Assembly (NCBI GenBank): GCA_017464805.1
Contig: JAFTYE010000003.1
Location: 179,548 to 243,547, forward strand
Length of the DNA stretch: 64,000 nucleotides
Reading direction: 5' to 3'
Source: Clostridia bacterium
GTDB lineage: Bacteria; Bacillota; Clostridia; Oscillospirales; CAG-272
The first letter of the stretch is position 1. The number at the start of each line of letters is the position of its first letter. A program made the position numbers and the translations under genes. Of this stretch, positions 54,062 to 62,918 are shown piece by piece. A model generated the notes under the pieces. The model searched no databases. It saw only the letters and a list, made by a program, of their open reading frames with translations, and was not told the DNA's origin.

Positions 54062-56446
54062 ATGGACGTTCAAAAGAAACCCACGGCAGGGGAGCTGCCC
54101 CTCGGGCGATGGCTTACGCGTGAGCTGTTTTCCCACGCGGAAAACCGCGTCGCGGCTATTCTATACGCCGCCCTCGCCTTTTTGGTTGCCTTTTCGTTTT
54201 CGCGCACGCATGCGGTATTCTCCGCTTATCCGTTTGGCATCGCTCTACTGGCGGCGGCCTCGCGTCGTGTGCCCTTTGTGCTGGCGGGGACGATTCTCGG
54301 TGCGCTTTCGGTCGGGGAACGGGGGTATGCCTATTGTGCCGTGCTGGTAGCGGCGTTTCTTTTGCGCCTGCTTCTGTCGCATCCGCGAGGGGAAGGAAAG
54401 TATCTTCCCGCCTGTCCCGCCTACTTTCACGAGGAGCCCGCCCTGCGCGTGGCACTTGCCTGCGTGTGTGGTGTGTTTCCCGCAGTGTATGAGTTGCTGG
54501 TCGGCGGGCTCTCACTCTCGTCCTTTTCCTATGCTATTTCCATGGTGCTGATCCCCACCGTCGCTTCGCTTGCCTACCTCGGCTTTTATGAGAGCGGAGA
54601 ACTGTTTCTCTCCCTGCTCGCACAGCCAAAGGATAAGCCGAAATCGTACAGCGGTGGCTGGGCCTTGCCGATCTCTCTTTCCGCCTTTGGCTTTACGCTT
54701 GTACTTTCGATGCGCGGGGTGAGCTGGCTTGGCATCTCGCTTCCGCTGTCTCTGTGTGCCGTGCTTTCGCTTTTGTTTGTGTCCCGCTTCGGCGCACTTC
54801 GCGGCACGGCGGCCACCGTGGTCTGCGCCCTCGGTACCCTTACACCCGCCCTGCTCCCTGCCTATGCGGCCATGGCCCTGATCGGTGCGTTTTTTCTCCG
54901 TGCGGGAATATTTCCCATGCTGGCGGCAGCCTGTGCGGCAGGGGAGGTGATCGCCTTTTTGTTCACGGGTGTGGATTCGGTTATTGCATTTCTGCCCGAG
55001 GCTCTGGTTGCCACGGCGATCGCCTATCCCGTCCTTTCGCATCTGCCGCGCCTTTTTCTGTGGGTAAAGGGGGACCTTGAAAAGGAGAAGATAGCTGCAC
55101 AGGAGGAAGTAAGCCGTCGCCGCGAGCCAAGCGACCGTCTCGGCCGCCTGGCGGCGGCCTACACCGATATGCAGGGGATCTTTTCCAAGCTGGCCGAGGT
55201 TGCTGCCCGCCCGAGCGAGGCGGAATACTATGCCGCGTGCCGCCGCGTGTTCGAGGAAGGCTGTGCCGCCTGCTCCGGTTTGCGCGAATGTCACGAGCTT
55301 GGCGGCAAGGAAGGGAAAAAGGCCCTACTCTCGCTTGCCTCGCAGGGGGCGGGGGGTGTGGCACCCGCAAAGCTGGAAATGCCCGACAATCTGCTGGCGG
55401 GCTGCAGGAGCCGCCGCCGTCTGCTATCCCTTGTGCGGGAAGCGTTTGCGGATCTGGAGAGGAACCGCCGCCGTTGCGAGCCACATGCCCTGCTTGCCGA
55501 GGGGTGTCGCATGAACGCCGAGGTCCTTGCGGATGCTGCCCGCTCGGAAGCGCGCCTGTGGCGCGCGGATCCCGAAAGTGCCCGGCGCGCGAGCGCGGCC
55601 ATCACCTCACTCGGTGCGGGTGCGCGGAGCGTGTCGGTGTTCGGCGAACGAAAAAAGCAATTGTACGTAACCGACCTGCGTCTTGACGAGGAGAAGGTCT
55701 CTCGCGCGGAGCTTTTGCGTTCGCTTGAGGATGCCTGTGCTTGTCGCTTCGGCACGCCCGTTCTGGAAACCACGGGCGCGGGAGTGAACCTGTATGCCGA
55801 AAGCGAACGACAGTTTTCGCTCTCCCATGTCCGTGCGGGCGCTCCGCGAGGAGAGGAGGTCAGCGGCGATACCTTTTCGGTCTTTGAGGGGGACGGGGAA
55901 CGCTTTTACGCCCTGCTCTCGGACGGAATGGGCAGCGGCCGTGAGGCCGCGATCACCTCGGGCATCTCGGGGGCATTTTTGCGGCAGATGCTTTCGGCGG
56001 GCATGAGCTGTGACGTCGCCCTCCATGCCCTCAACGGTATGCTCAACGCCAGGGGGAGCGAATGCTCTGCCACGGTGGATCTTTTGGAGGTCGATCTTCT
56101 GAATGGCCGTGCCTGCTTTGTTAAAAGCGGGGCGGCGGTGTCCTACGTGCGGCGCGGGGAGAGCCTGTTTCGCATTCGCGCGGGAACCGCACCCATCGGG
56201 ATCCTGCCCGCCCTTGATGCGGAAAAAACGGACTTTCGGTTACAGGCGGGGGATGTGATCATCATGCTCTCGGACGGCATCAGCGGTTCGCCCGATGACG
56301 CCTTTTGGCTCTGCGAGCTGCTGACCGCAGGTTGGGAGGAGAACGCCGAGGTCATGGCTGACAAGATCCTTGCCACCGCACGGCGGGAAAACGAAGTCGG
56401 TGACGATATGACCGTGGCACTTCTGACGGTCAGCGAGGCAGCATAA
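54062..56446 (+). CDS. spoIIE: Stage II sporulation protein E (PP2C phosphatase)
   Basis: A 794-residue protein (Bacillus SpoIIE 827) that dephosphorylates SpoIIAA to activate sigma-F and takes part in polar septation. It has about ten N-terminal membrane helices (residues 30-340), a central regulatory region with a Cys cluster (CRRVFEEGCAACSGLREC), and a C-terminal PP2C domain with LSDGMGSGREAA and MLSDGIS, the metal-site aspartates, then GDDMTVALL. AAGGAGGAAAAAAG precedes the ATG at 54062. Confidence 0.95.
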   Translation: MDVQKKPTAGELPLGRWLTRELFSHAENRVAAILYAALAFLVAFSFSRTHAVFSAYPFGIALLAAASRRVPFVLAGTILGALSVGERGYAYCAVLVAAFLLRLLLSHPRGEGKYLPACPAYFHEEPALRVALACVCGVFPAVYELLVGGLSLSSFSYAISMVLIPTVASLAYLGFYESGELFLSLLAQPKDKPKSYSGGWALPISLSAFGFTLVLSMRGVSWLGISLPLSLCAVLSLLFVSRFGALRGTAATVVCALGTLTPALLPAYAAMALIGAFFLRAGIFPMLAAACAAGEVIAFLFTGVDSVIAFLPEALVATAIAYPVLSHLPRLFLWVKGDLEKEKIAAQEEVSRRREPSDRLGRLAAAYTDMQGIFSKLAEVAARPSEAEYYAACRRVFEEGCAACSGLRECHELGGKEGKKALLSLASQGAGGVAPAKLEMPDNLLAGCRSRRRLLSLVREAFADLERNRRRCEPHALLAEGCRMNAEVLADAARSEARLWRADPESARRASAAITSLGAGARSVSVFGERKKQLYVTDLRLDEEKVSRAELLRSLEDACACRFGTPVLETTGAGVNLYAESERQFSLSHVRAGAPRGEEVSGDTFSVFEGDGERFYALLSDGMGSGREAAITSGISGAFLRQMLSAGMSCDVALHALNGMLNARGSECSATVDLLEVDLLNGRACFVKSGAAVSYVRRGESLFRIRAGTAPIGILPALDAEKTDFRLQAGDVIIMLSDGISGSPDDAFWLCELLTAGWEENAEVMADKILATARRENEVGDDMTVALLTVSEAA

Positions 56447-56486
56447 AGAACCGCGGCAATGATCTCTCATTGCCGCGGTTTCTATT
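56447..56486. terminator. Terminator after spoIIE
   Basis: Stem AACCGCGGCAATGA/TCATTGCCGCGGTT, loop TCTC, followed by TCTATTT. Also at the end of the RHH gene on the other strand. Confidence 0.75.
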
Positions 56487-56677
56487 TACTTTTCGGCTTC
56501 TTTTGGCATGTATTCGATCGTACCCTCTGCCTTTTCAAACTCACGGATCGCTTTTCGTATCAAGTATAAGATTTGTGCGTTGGCCGAGCGCCCCTCGTAT
56601 TTTGCCAAATAATGCAGTTTGTGATGCAGTTCTGGGTCGATTTCAATGCCAAGATGCTTGTTTTCCTTGTTTCTCAT
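56486..56677 (-). CDS. Ribbon-helix-helix regulator (Arc-like), module 2
   Basis: A 63-residue product starting MRNKENKHLGIEIDPELHHKL. The pattern HLGIEID, then helix ELHHKLHYLAKYEGRSANAQILYLIRKAIREFE matches the Arc fold and the module 1 protein (both have GRSANAQIL/ARSANSQIL). The ATG at 56677 is chosen because GGGGGA lies just upstream. It faces an intact SLOG-type gene. Probably the operator-binding partner of the pair. Confidence 0.8.
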   Translation of the reverse strand: MRNKENKHLGIEIDPELHHKLHYLAKYEGRSANAQILYLIRKAIREFEKAEGTIEYMPKEAEK

Positions 56678-56785
56678 AATTCCCCCTAAAAACAATCTTA
56701 ATATAAGTACATTTTAAGATTATTTTATGTTATAATGTTGTAAGTATACTTGAATTAAGTAGACTATGTTTTAGGGGAATATGTT
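56678..56785. promoter_or_regulatory. AT-rich divergent control region of RHH/SLOG module 2
   Basis: TATAAT at 56731-56736 followed by GTTGTAA; AATGTTGTAA at 56734-56743 is shared with module 1. AAGTATACTT at 56742-56751 is a perfect 10-bp palindrome, a possible RHH site overlapping the start of transcription. Confidence 0.5.
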
Positions 56786-57121
56786 ATGAAAATTGCAGTT
56801 GTAGGATCTCGAGAATTGAAAATAGCAAACATCGAGCAATATTTGCCAAAGGAATGCACGGAGATCGTTTCGGGCGGGGCAAAAGGGATAGATACCTGCG
56901 TCGCTGATTATGCAAAAAGAAAAGGCGTCCCCTTAACGGAAATTTTGCCTCGCTATGAACGCTATGGGCGTGCGGCACCGATCAAGCGAAATAAAGAAAT
57001 CGTGGATTGTTCAGACGAGGTTGTTGCTTTTTGGGACGGAAAGTCAAGAGGCACTGCTTTTGTTATCGCTTATTGCAAAAAGAAAGAAAAGCCGTGCTCT
57101 GTGGTTTTGCTTTCAAAATAA
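56786..57121 (+). CDS. SLOG-type (YspA/DUF2493-like) nucleotide-binding protein
   Basis: A 111-residue Rossmann-like protein. MKIAVVGSRELK opens with the GSR nucleotide-binding turn, SGGAKGIDTCVADYAK gives the GGAxGID motif, and RAAPIKRNKEIVD...VVAFWDGKSRGTAFVI is the third conserved block. SLOG proteins bind nucleotide or NAD-derived ligands or cleave them. It is preceded by TTAGGGGAATATGTT. A broken homologue occurs at 29492-29820. The pairing with an RHH gene suggests a regulated sensor or toxin-like module; this is inference. Confidence 0.78.
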   Translation: MKIAVVGSRELKIANIEQYLPKECTEIVSGGAKGIDTCVADYAKRKGVPLTEILPRYERYGRAAPIKRNKEIVDCSDEVVAFWDGKSRGTAFVIAYCKKKEKPCSVVLLSK

Positions 57122-57157
57122 GATCGCTTTTCTCATTTTACAAAAGTGGAAAAGCAG

Positions 57158-57186
57158 TTGCATTTTTGCGGAAAATATGCTATAAT
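57158..57186 (+). promoter_or_regulatory. Sigma-A promoter of the NSS transporter
   Basis: TTGCAT, 17-nt spacer, TATAAT, 31 nt before the start. Confidence 0.75.
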
Positions 57187-57217
57187 CGTCGGAGTATGCA
57201 ATAAGGAGAACATCATT

Positions 57218-58573
57218 ATGGAAACCAAAAGAAGCAGCTTTTCCGGGAAGATCGGATTTGTGCTGGCTGCGGCGGGCTCTGCCGTCGGGCTTGGCAATAT
57301 CTGGCGATTCCCGTATCTGGCCGCCAAATACGGCGGCGGTATATTCCTGCTTGTCTATATCATTCTGTCGGTCACCTTCGGCTTTTCACTGATGATCGCG
57401 GAGATCGCCATCGGTCGTAAGACGGGTATCAGCCCGGTGGGTGCTTTCGGAAAGTTAAACAAAAGGTTCACCTTTATCGGTTATCTCGCCGCCATCGTAC
57501 CTGCTCTGATCCTGCCCTACTACTCGGTCATCGGCGGCTGGGTCACCAAGTATTTCGTTACGTACCTGACGGGCGGCGGCACTGCCGCCGCACAGGACGG
57601 CTACTTCAACAGCTTCATCGCTCAGCCCCTTGAACCGATCGGCTGGTTCTTCCTTTTTATCGCCGCCACGGCACTGATCGTTCTGCTCGGCGTAGACAAA
57701 GGAATTGAAAAGGTCAGCCGTGTGATGATGCCGATTCTGGTCATTTTGACGCTGTTCGTTGCCATCTATTCCGCTTGCATGCCCGGTGCGTGGGAGGGTG
57801 TCCTCTACTATATCACCCCCGATTTCTCCAAGTTCTCGCTGACCACCGTGGTGGCCGCGATGGGTCAGCTCTTTTATTCCATGTCGCTTGCCATGGGTAT
57901 CATGATCACCTACGGCTCGTATATGAAAAAGGACGTAAACCTGGAAACCTCGGTCCACCAGATTGAGATCTTTGACACGGGCATCGCATTCCTGGCGGGC
58001 TTGATGGTCATTCCCTCGGTGTTCGTCTTCTCGGGCGGCACGGCAGAGTCGCTCGGACAGGGCCCCGGTCTGATGTTCGTTACGCTTCCCAAGGTCTTTG
58101 ACAGCATGCTCGGCGGTAACGTGATCGGTGCGGTCTTCTTCCTGCTTGTGCTATTTGCCGCACTCACTTCCTCGATCTCGCTGATGGAAACGGTGGTGTC
58201 CGTCATCAGCGACAAGCTGCATTGGGGTCGCCGCGCGTCCTGCCTTACCGTGTTCCTTGTATCCCTTGTGCTCGGCATCCCGTCCTCGCTCGGCAACGGA
58301 TTGTGGAAGAGCTTTGCGCCTCTCGGTATGGACATCCTCACCTTCTTTGACTTCTTTACCAACAGCCTGCTCATGCCCATCGTGGCTCTCTTGACCTGTA
58401 TTTTCGTGGGCTATATTATCAAAACGCCCACCCTTGAGGGGGAGGTCGAGCTTTCTGCTCCCTTCCGCGGCAAAAAGCTCTTCCGCGTGGTCATTCGCTA
58501 CGTGGCACCCGTTTGCATCCTGCTCATTCTCGTATCCTCGGTTCTGGATGCCTTCGGTATTATTAAGATCTAA
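57218..58573 (+). CDS. Neurotransmitter:sodium symporter family transporter
   Basis: A 451-residue sodium-coupled transporter of the LeuT type with about 11-12 helices. The family start is IGFVLAAAGSAVGLGNIWRFPYLAAKYGGG, which holds the Na and substrate site of helix 1, and TSSISLMETVVSVISD lies in helix 8. The ATG at 57218 has AAGGAGAACATC upstream. Substrates of the family are amino acids or amines; the exact one cannot be read from the sequence. Confidence 0.9.
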   Translation: METKRSSFSGKIGFVLAAAGSAVGLGNIWRFPYLAAKYGGGIFLLVYIILSVTFGFSLMIAEIAIGRKTGISPVGAFGKLNKRFTFIGYLAAIVPALILPYYSVIGGWVTKYFVTYLTGGGTAAAQDGYFNSFIAQPLEPIGWFFLFIAATALIVLLGVDKGIEKVSRVMMPILVILTLFVAIYSACMPGAWEGVLYYITPDFSKFSLTTVVAAMGQLFYSMSLAMGIMITYGSYMKKDVNLETSVHQIEIFDTGIAFLAGLMVIPSVFVFSGGTAESLGQGPGLMFVTLPKVFDSMLGGNVIGAVFFLLVLFAALTSSISLMETVVSVISDKLHWGRRASCLTVFLVSLVLGIPSSLGNGLWKSFAPLGMDILTFFDFFTNSLLMPIVALLTCIFVGYIIKTPTLEGEVELSAPFRGKKLFRVVIRYVAPVCILLILVSSVLDAFGIIKI

Positions 58574-58629
58574 CGGAAGCAGTTTGCGAAAAAATGTGCA
58601 ATATATTTTGCGAAAGATGGCAGAGGGAC

Positions 58630-58658
58630 TTGATTTTTTCGCAAAATGCGTGTAAAAT
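58630..58658 (+). promoter_or_regulatory. Sigma-A promoter of fba
   Basis: TTGATT, 17-nt spacer, TAAAAT, 35 nt before the start. Confidence 0.65.
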
Positions 58659-58693
58659 AAAAGGGTAAAGAAAACTTCATAAGGAGAAACAAA

Positions 58694-59653
58694 ATGGCAC
58701 TTGTAACGACCAAGGAAATGTTCAAAAAGGCTTACGAGGGCGGCTACGCCATCGGTGCCTTCAACATCAACAACATGGAGATCATCCAGGCGATCACCGA
58801 GGCAGCAGCCGAGGAGAAGTCCCCTGTGATCTTGCAGGTATCGGCAGGCGCGCGCAAGTACGCAAAGCACGCATACCTGATGGCTCTTGCCCATGCGGCA
58901 GCCGAGGATAGCGGCGTGGACTTCGCTCTTCACCTTGACCACGGCGCAGACTTCGAGATCTGTAAGTCCTGCATCGACGGCGGTTTTACCTCCGTGATGA
59001 TCGACGGCTCGCACCACAGCTTCGAAGACAACATCGCCGTTACCCGTAAGGTCGTGGAATATGCTCACGCGCACGGCGTAGTCGTGGAGGGCGAGCTCGG
59101 TGTGCTGGCAGGCGTCGAGGATGACGTCGTTGCCGAGCATTCCTCTTACACCCGTCCCGAAGAGGTTGAGGAGTTCGTGACCCGCACGGGCGTTGACTCT
59201 CTTGCCATTTCCATCGGTACCTCTCATGGTGCCTATAAATTCACCCCCAAGCAGTGCACGAGAAATGAGAACGGCGTTCTCGTTCCCCCTCCGCTGCGCT
59301 TCGATATCCTCGAAGAGGTCGGCAGAAGACTGCCCGGCTTCCCGATCGTTCTGCACGGGGCATCCTCGGTTGCACATGAGTGCGTAGCCGAGATCAACGC
59401 CCTCGGCGGTCAGCTTCCCGATGCCGTCGGTATTCCCGAGGAGCAGCTCCGCCGCGCCGCCAAGCTGGCAGTTTGCAAGATCAACATCGACTCCGACATC
59501 CGTCTTGCCATGACCGCAGGCATCCGCCGCGTGCTTTCCGACAAGCCCGCTGCGTTCGACCCGAGAGAATATCTCAAGGTCGCTCGCGATGAGGTTAAGA
59601 AAATGGTGCAGCACAAGATCGTTAACGTTCTTGGCTCGGCAGGCACCCTGTAA
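58694..59653 (+). CDS. fba: Class II fructose-bisphosphate aldolase
   Basis: A 319-residue zinc aldolase that splits fructose-1,6-bisphosphate in glycolysis. It shows YAIGAFNINNMEIIQAI at the start, HLDHGADFE (Zn His and catalytic Asp), VMIDGSHHSFEDNI, VVEGELGVLAG and the phosphate-binding AISIGTSHGAYKF. AAGGAGAAAC precedes the ATG. Monocistronic with its own promoter and terminator. Related enzymes act on tagatose-bisphosphate; the glycolytic role is the default. Confidence 0.92.
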   Translation: MALVTTKEMFKKAYEGGYAIGAFNINNMEIIQAITEAAAEEKSPVILQVSAGARKYAKHAYLMALAHAAAEDSGVDFALHLDHGADFEICKSCIDGGFTSVMIDGSHHSFEDNIAVTRKVVEYAHAHGVVVEGELGVLAGVEDDVVAEHSSYTRPEEVEEFVTRTGVDSLAISIGTSHGAYKFTPKQCTRNENGVLVPPPLRFDILEEVGRRLPGFPIVLHGASSVAHECVAEINALGGQLPDAVGIPEEQLRRAAKLAVCKINIDSDIRLAMTAGIRRVLSDKPAAFDPREYLKVARDEVKKMVQHKIVNVLGSAGTL

Positions 59654-59657
59654 GATA

Positions 59658-59701
59658 ACAGAAAGCCGATGCGGCAAAGCCGCATCGGCTTTCTTTTTTT
59701 G
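59658..59701. terminator. Bidirectional terminator after fba
   Basis: 15-bp stem (59661-59675 and 59679-59693), AAA loop, seven T. Shared with the convergent ABC operon. Confidence 0.85.
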
Positions 59702-59706
59702 TTTGC

Positions 59707-60510
59707 TTACAGCACCTTGCTTAAAAATTCCTGCAAGCGGGGGTTCTTCGGATGCTTGAAGATCTCCTCGGGCGTGCCCTCCTCGGTGATGCGGCCGCCG
59801 TCCATAAACAGGATGCGGTCTGCCACCTCGCGGGCAAAGCCCATCTCATGCGTGACGATCACCATCGTCATGCCCTCATTCGCCAGCTCCTTGATCAGGT
59901 CGAGAACCTCGCCGACCATCTCGGGGTCAAGGGCCGAGGTCGGCTCGTCAAACAGCATAACCTTTGGATTCATAGCCAGTGCGCGCGCGATGGCGATGCG
60001 CTGCTTTTGTCCGCCAGACAGGGTAGAGGGGTAGACGTTTGCCTTCTCCTCCAGACCGATACGGCGGAGCAGCTTTAGGGCGTTTTCCTTTGCCTGTTCC
60101 TTGATCTGTTTTTTGACAGCAGGCTTGGCAAACAGGCCGCCCGCCTTTTTGATGCCAAGATGCACGGGCGCGAGCATGATGTTCTGAATGACCGTCTTGT
60201 TGTTGAAGAGATTAAACTGCTGGAACACCATGCCGATATTCTCGCGGTGGCGGTTGATGTCCACCTTCATGTCGGCAAGGTCCTCGCCCTCAAAGAAGAT
60301 GGAGCCGCCTGTTGGATCCTCCATGCAGTTGAGGCAACGAAGGAAGGTCGACTTGCCCGAGCCGGACGGCCCGATAATGGCGATCTTCTGCCCCTCGTAA
60401 ATGGTGTAGTCGATATCGTTGAGAACGTTTAAGATCTTTTTCTTGTTAATACGGAAGGATTTACAAAGACCGGACACAACGATCAACTCGTTTTTTGCTT
60501 GATTTTCCAT
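59707..60510 (-). CDS. Polar amino-acid ABC transporter ATPase
   Basis: A 267-residue GlnQ/HisP-type ATPase. Walker A is GPSGSGKST, the signature is [15 protein letters not shown], Walker B is [19 protein letters not shown], and [21 protein letters not shown] follows. Compared with GlnQ it has a longer stretch in the middle ([21 protein letters not shown]). Last gene of the operon, 12 bp after the permease. Confidence 0.92.
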   Translation of the reverse strand: MENQAKNELIVVSGLCKSFRINKKKILNVLNDIDYTIYEGQKIAIIGPSGSGKSTFLRCLNCMEDPTGGSIFFEGEDLADMKVDINRHRENIGMVFQQFNLFNNKTVIQNIMLAPVHLGIKKAGGLFAKPAVKKQIKEQAKENALKLLRRIGLEEKANVYPSTLSGGQKQRIAIARALAMNPKVMLFDEPTSALDPEMVGEVLDLIKELANEGMTMVIVTHEMGFAREVADRILFMDGGRITEEGTPEEIFKHPKNPRLQEFLSKVL

Positions 60511-60522
60511 CTTCGTTCCTCC

Positions 60523-61227
60523 TTATCGGTCTGCGCGCTGCATACGGCTTTCCAGCAGCTTGACCAAAAGTGTGATGCCCAAAACCAAAACGATGTAGAA
60601 GATCGCCATCATCAGGTAGGGTGCCAGATATTCGTAGTTTTTGTTACCGATCTCGGTAAAGATCTTGTACAGGTCGGTCGCCGCTACGAAGGAAACGACC
60701 GAGGTGTCCTTAATTAGGGCAATGAACTCGTTGCCGAGCGTCGGCAGAATGTTTTTGACCGCTTGCGGCACCACGATCTTCATCATGGTGGCGGCGTAGC
60801 TCAGACCCACCGCGCGGCCGGCTTCCATCTGCCCACGATCGACCGACTGAATGCCCGCGCGCATGATCTCTGCCACGTATGCGCCGCTGTTCAGACCGAA
60901 AACCAGAATACAGGTGTTGAGCGAGCTGACGGTCACTCCTATGAGCGGAAAAATAACATAGTAAGCCATCAGTAGCTGAACGACAAGCGGCGTTCCGCGG
61001 AAGAATCCAACGTATACGTTGCATACACCGTCCAGAATACGGGGCAGCACCTTGTACTTCGGCATGACCTTCACGGCGGCGATCAGCGTACCGATCACAA
61101 TACCGATGGCAAGACCGAGAATGGCGATTTGCAGGGTGTTGACAAGACCCTCGGAGAACACGCGCTTATATCCGCCGTTGGTGTAGAACAACAGCCAGAA
61201 TTTTTCCCATTGGTGTGCAAAATCCAT
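60523..61227 (-). CDS. Polar amino-acid ABC transporter permease
   Basis: A 234-residue HisM/GlnP-type permease with about five helices. The N-terminal GLVNTLQIAILGLAIGIVIG and the EAA-like loop AGRAVGLSYAATMMKIVVPQAVKNILP are typical. It lies between the binding protein and the ATPase. AAGGAGCTTTTTT precedes the ATG. Confidence 0.92.
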   Translation of the reverse strand: MDFAHQWEKFWLLFYTNGGYKRVFSEGLVNTLQIAILGLAIGIVIGTLIAAVKVMPKYKVLPRILDGVCNVYVGFFRGTPLVVQLLMAYYVIFPLIGVTVSSLNTCILVFGLNSGAYVAEIMRAGIQSVDRGQMEAGRAVGLSYAATMMKIVVPQAVKNILPTLGNEFIALIKDTSVVSFVAATDLYKIFTEIGNKNYEYLAPYLMMAIFYIVLVLGITLLVKLLESRMQRADR

Positions 61228-61249
61228 AAAAAAGCTCCTTATCTACGCG

Positions 61250-61282
61250 AGAAAACAGGGCTACCGGCTCGGTAGCCCTGTC
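61250..61282 (-). terminator. Intra-operon hairpin between binding protein and permease
   Basis: 11-bp stem ACAGGGCTACC/GGTAGCCCTGT with TTTTCTC after it on the - strand. A partial terminator here would give more binding protein than permease, as is common for such operons. Confidence 0.7.
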
Positions 61283-61292
61283 CGTTTTTCTC

Positions 61293-62147
61293 TTATTCGT
61301 TGACCTTCTTGACGATGGCCTTGGCAGGGGCGTTATCCAGGATAACGTACTTGATCTGACCGTTCTTCATAGCGGCCACAGCCAGAGCGCCGTAGTCGTA
61401 GGCCTTCTTGGTGGCGGGCAGACCGGGGAAGCCGTAGCCCTCGTCACCGAGCTCAAGGTCACCGTCGATGTAGGTCTCGCCGGTGGTGCCTGCCTGGCAA
61501 CCGACCAGGGTGTCCTTTGTCATGGCGTTCAAGATAGCCACTACGTCGTCAGCGGTCTTACATTCGTCAAAGGTGGTGTCGCTCTCCATGGCGATGATGA
61601 CCTGAGAAGCGTTGTAGTAGGAATCGCTGAACGTAACCATCTCTTCACGAGCGGGCGTGATGGTCAGACCTGCCATGCCGATGTCGCAGATGCCCTGCTG
61701 AACGGAGGTGATAACAGATTCAAACTTCATGTCCTCGATAACCAGCTCCTTGCCGAGGTACTCGGCCAGGCCTGCGGCGATCTCCAGGTCGATGCCGGAG
61801 AACTTGCCGTTCTCGTCTACCATCTCAAAGGGCTCGAAGCCGGTGCTGGTAGCCACGATTAGCTGATCCTTGGAAGCGTCCTTGGTTGCAGAGGTGATCA
61901 GAGTGGGGGTGCCGTCGCCGAAATATTTGTCGCAGATCTCGTCAAACACGCCGTTCTCTTGGATCTGGGTCAGGTAAGCGTTTACGCCGGCCAGCAGCTC
62001 GGCATCGTCCTTGGCCACGGCGAAAGCGTATTCCTCAACCGAGAGGGGAATGTCGATCACCTTAACCTTGGTGTTACCCGAGGGTGCGCATGCGAACATC
62101 GAAACCAGCATCAAAGCTGCAAGTGCCAGTGCAAAAATCTTTTTCAT
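61293..62147 (-). CDS. Amino-acid-binding lipoprotein of the ABC transporter
   Basis: A 284-residue solute-binding lipoprotein: signal peptide ALALAALMLVSMFAC with lipobox MFAC at about 17-20. Residues 30-75 (IDIPLSVEEYAFAVAKDD...NGVFDEICDKYFG) look like the end of a second SBP domain; the complete SBP domain follows (STGFEPFEMVDENGKFSGIDLEIAAGLAEYLG, MAGLTITPAREEMVTFSDSYY). It binds a polar amino acid outside the membrane; the exact ligand is not clear. First gene of the operon. Confidence 0.88.
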   Translation of the reverse strand: MKKIFALALAALMLVSMFACAPSGNTKVKVIDIPLSVEEYAFAVAKDDAELLAGVNAYLTQIQENGVFDEICDKYFGDGTPTLITSATKDASKDQLIVATSTGFEPFEMVDENGKFSGIDLEIAAGLAEYLGKELVIEDMKFESVITSVQQGICDIGMAGLTITPAREEMVTFSDSYYNASQVIIAMESDTTFDECKTADDVVAILNAMTKDTLVGCQAGTTGETYIDGDLELGDEGYGFPGLPATKKAYDYGALAVAAMKNGQIKYVILDNAPAKAIVKKVNE

Positions 62148-62197
62148 GTCTATTCTCCTTATGTGCGGACCTGTGTCCGCTTTTTCGTGATACGCAC

Positions 62198-62226
62198 ATT
62201 ATACCGCATAAATATTCATATGTCAA
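62198..62226 (-). promoter_or_regulatory. Sigma-A promoter of the amino-acid ABC operon
   Basis: On the - strand perfect TTGACA (62226-62221), 17-nt spacer, TATAAT (62203-62198), 50 nt before the start. Confidence 0.85.
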
Positions 62227-62440
62227 GCGTTTTTGGAAAGTTTTTTATTTTTTTGTGCATTTGCACGAAAAAAATATACAGTTGCATGGATTTTTGTGTA
62301 TTTCGAACAAGAACAACCACTGCGTTCTGTCTTTTCACCTTTTTCAACAAGATACCAATAACGTATTTTTATTCGTTTTATGAGGCATGTTCGAATATTT
62401 ATGCAAAAGAAGGTGAAAAAACCTGTTGAATATGCAGATC

Positions 62441-62456
62441 CGTATGCACGCATACG
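62441..62456. promoter_or_regulatory. 16-bp palindrome upstream of mgsA
   Basis: CGTATG-CACG-CATACG, 23 bp upstream of the mgsA -35. Possible activator or repressor site; no regulator gene is adjacent. Confidence 0.4.
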
Positions 62457-62479
62457 TGTATAAATAATAAGGAAGATTC

Positions 62480-62508
62480 TTGCAATTCGGTGAAAACCGT
62501 GTTATACT
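62480..62508 (+). promoter_or_regulatory. Sigma-A promoter of mgsA
   Basis: TTGCAA, 17-nt spacer, TATACT, 30 nt before the start. Confidence 0.7.
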
Positions 62509-62538
62509 GAAGAAAAACGACAAAAAGGGGAAAATGCC

Positions 62539-62910
62539 ATGACCAAGCGCATTGCGCTCATCGCGCACGATAATATGAAACCCACCATCATTGAATGGTG
62601 CCAAGCCAACAGGGAATTGCTTTCGCACCATTTTTTGTGCGGTACGGGCACCACGGCTGGTAAGATCAACGAGGCAACGGGGCTTCCCGTGCATGCTTAC
62701 CTCAGCGGCCCGCTCGGCGGTGACCAGCAGATCGGTGCCAAGGTCGCAAGCGGCGAGATCGACATCATCATCTTCTTCTCCGACCCCCTGACCGCCATGC
62801 CGCACGACCCCGACGTCAAGGCCCTTTTGCGTATCGCACAGGTCTATAACATCCCCATCGCCAATAACCGCGCCACCGCGGATTGTATCCTCAAAGCCCT
62901 TGCGGAATAA
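62539..62910 (+). CDS. mgsA: Methylglyoxal synthase
   Basis: A 123-residue enzyme that makes methylglyoxal from dihydroxyacetone phosphate, relieving sugar-phosphate stress. Marks: IALIAHDNMKP at the start (catalytic-site His and Asp), GTGTTAGKI (phosphate binding), LSGPLGGDQQIGAKVA and IIFFSDPLTAMPHDPDV. AAAGGGGAAAATGCC precedes the ATG. Single gene. Confidence 0.95.
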   Translation: MTKRIALIAHDNMKPTIIEWCQANRELLSHHFLCGTGTTAGKINEATGLPVHAYLSGPLGGDQQIGAKVASGEIDIIIFFSDPLTAMPHDPDVKALLRIAQVYNIPIANNRATADCILKALAE

Positions 62911-62918
62911 AATCAACC

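Larger units (their letters stand above)
62148..62538. other. 391-bp divergent gap, AT-rich
   Basis: Holds promoters of both flanking genes and two palindromes: GTGCA-TT-TGCAC with T/A-rich arms (about 62250-62272) and CGTATG-CACG-CATACG (62441-62456). The open frames in it have no ribosome site or signal of coding and I do not call a gene. Confidence 0.6.

Noticed and set aside
61959-62453. Frames in the AT-rich gap before mgsA
   Set aside because: They overlap promoters and palindromes and have no start signals; composition is non-coding.
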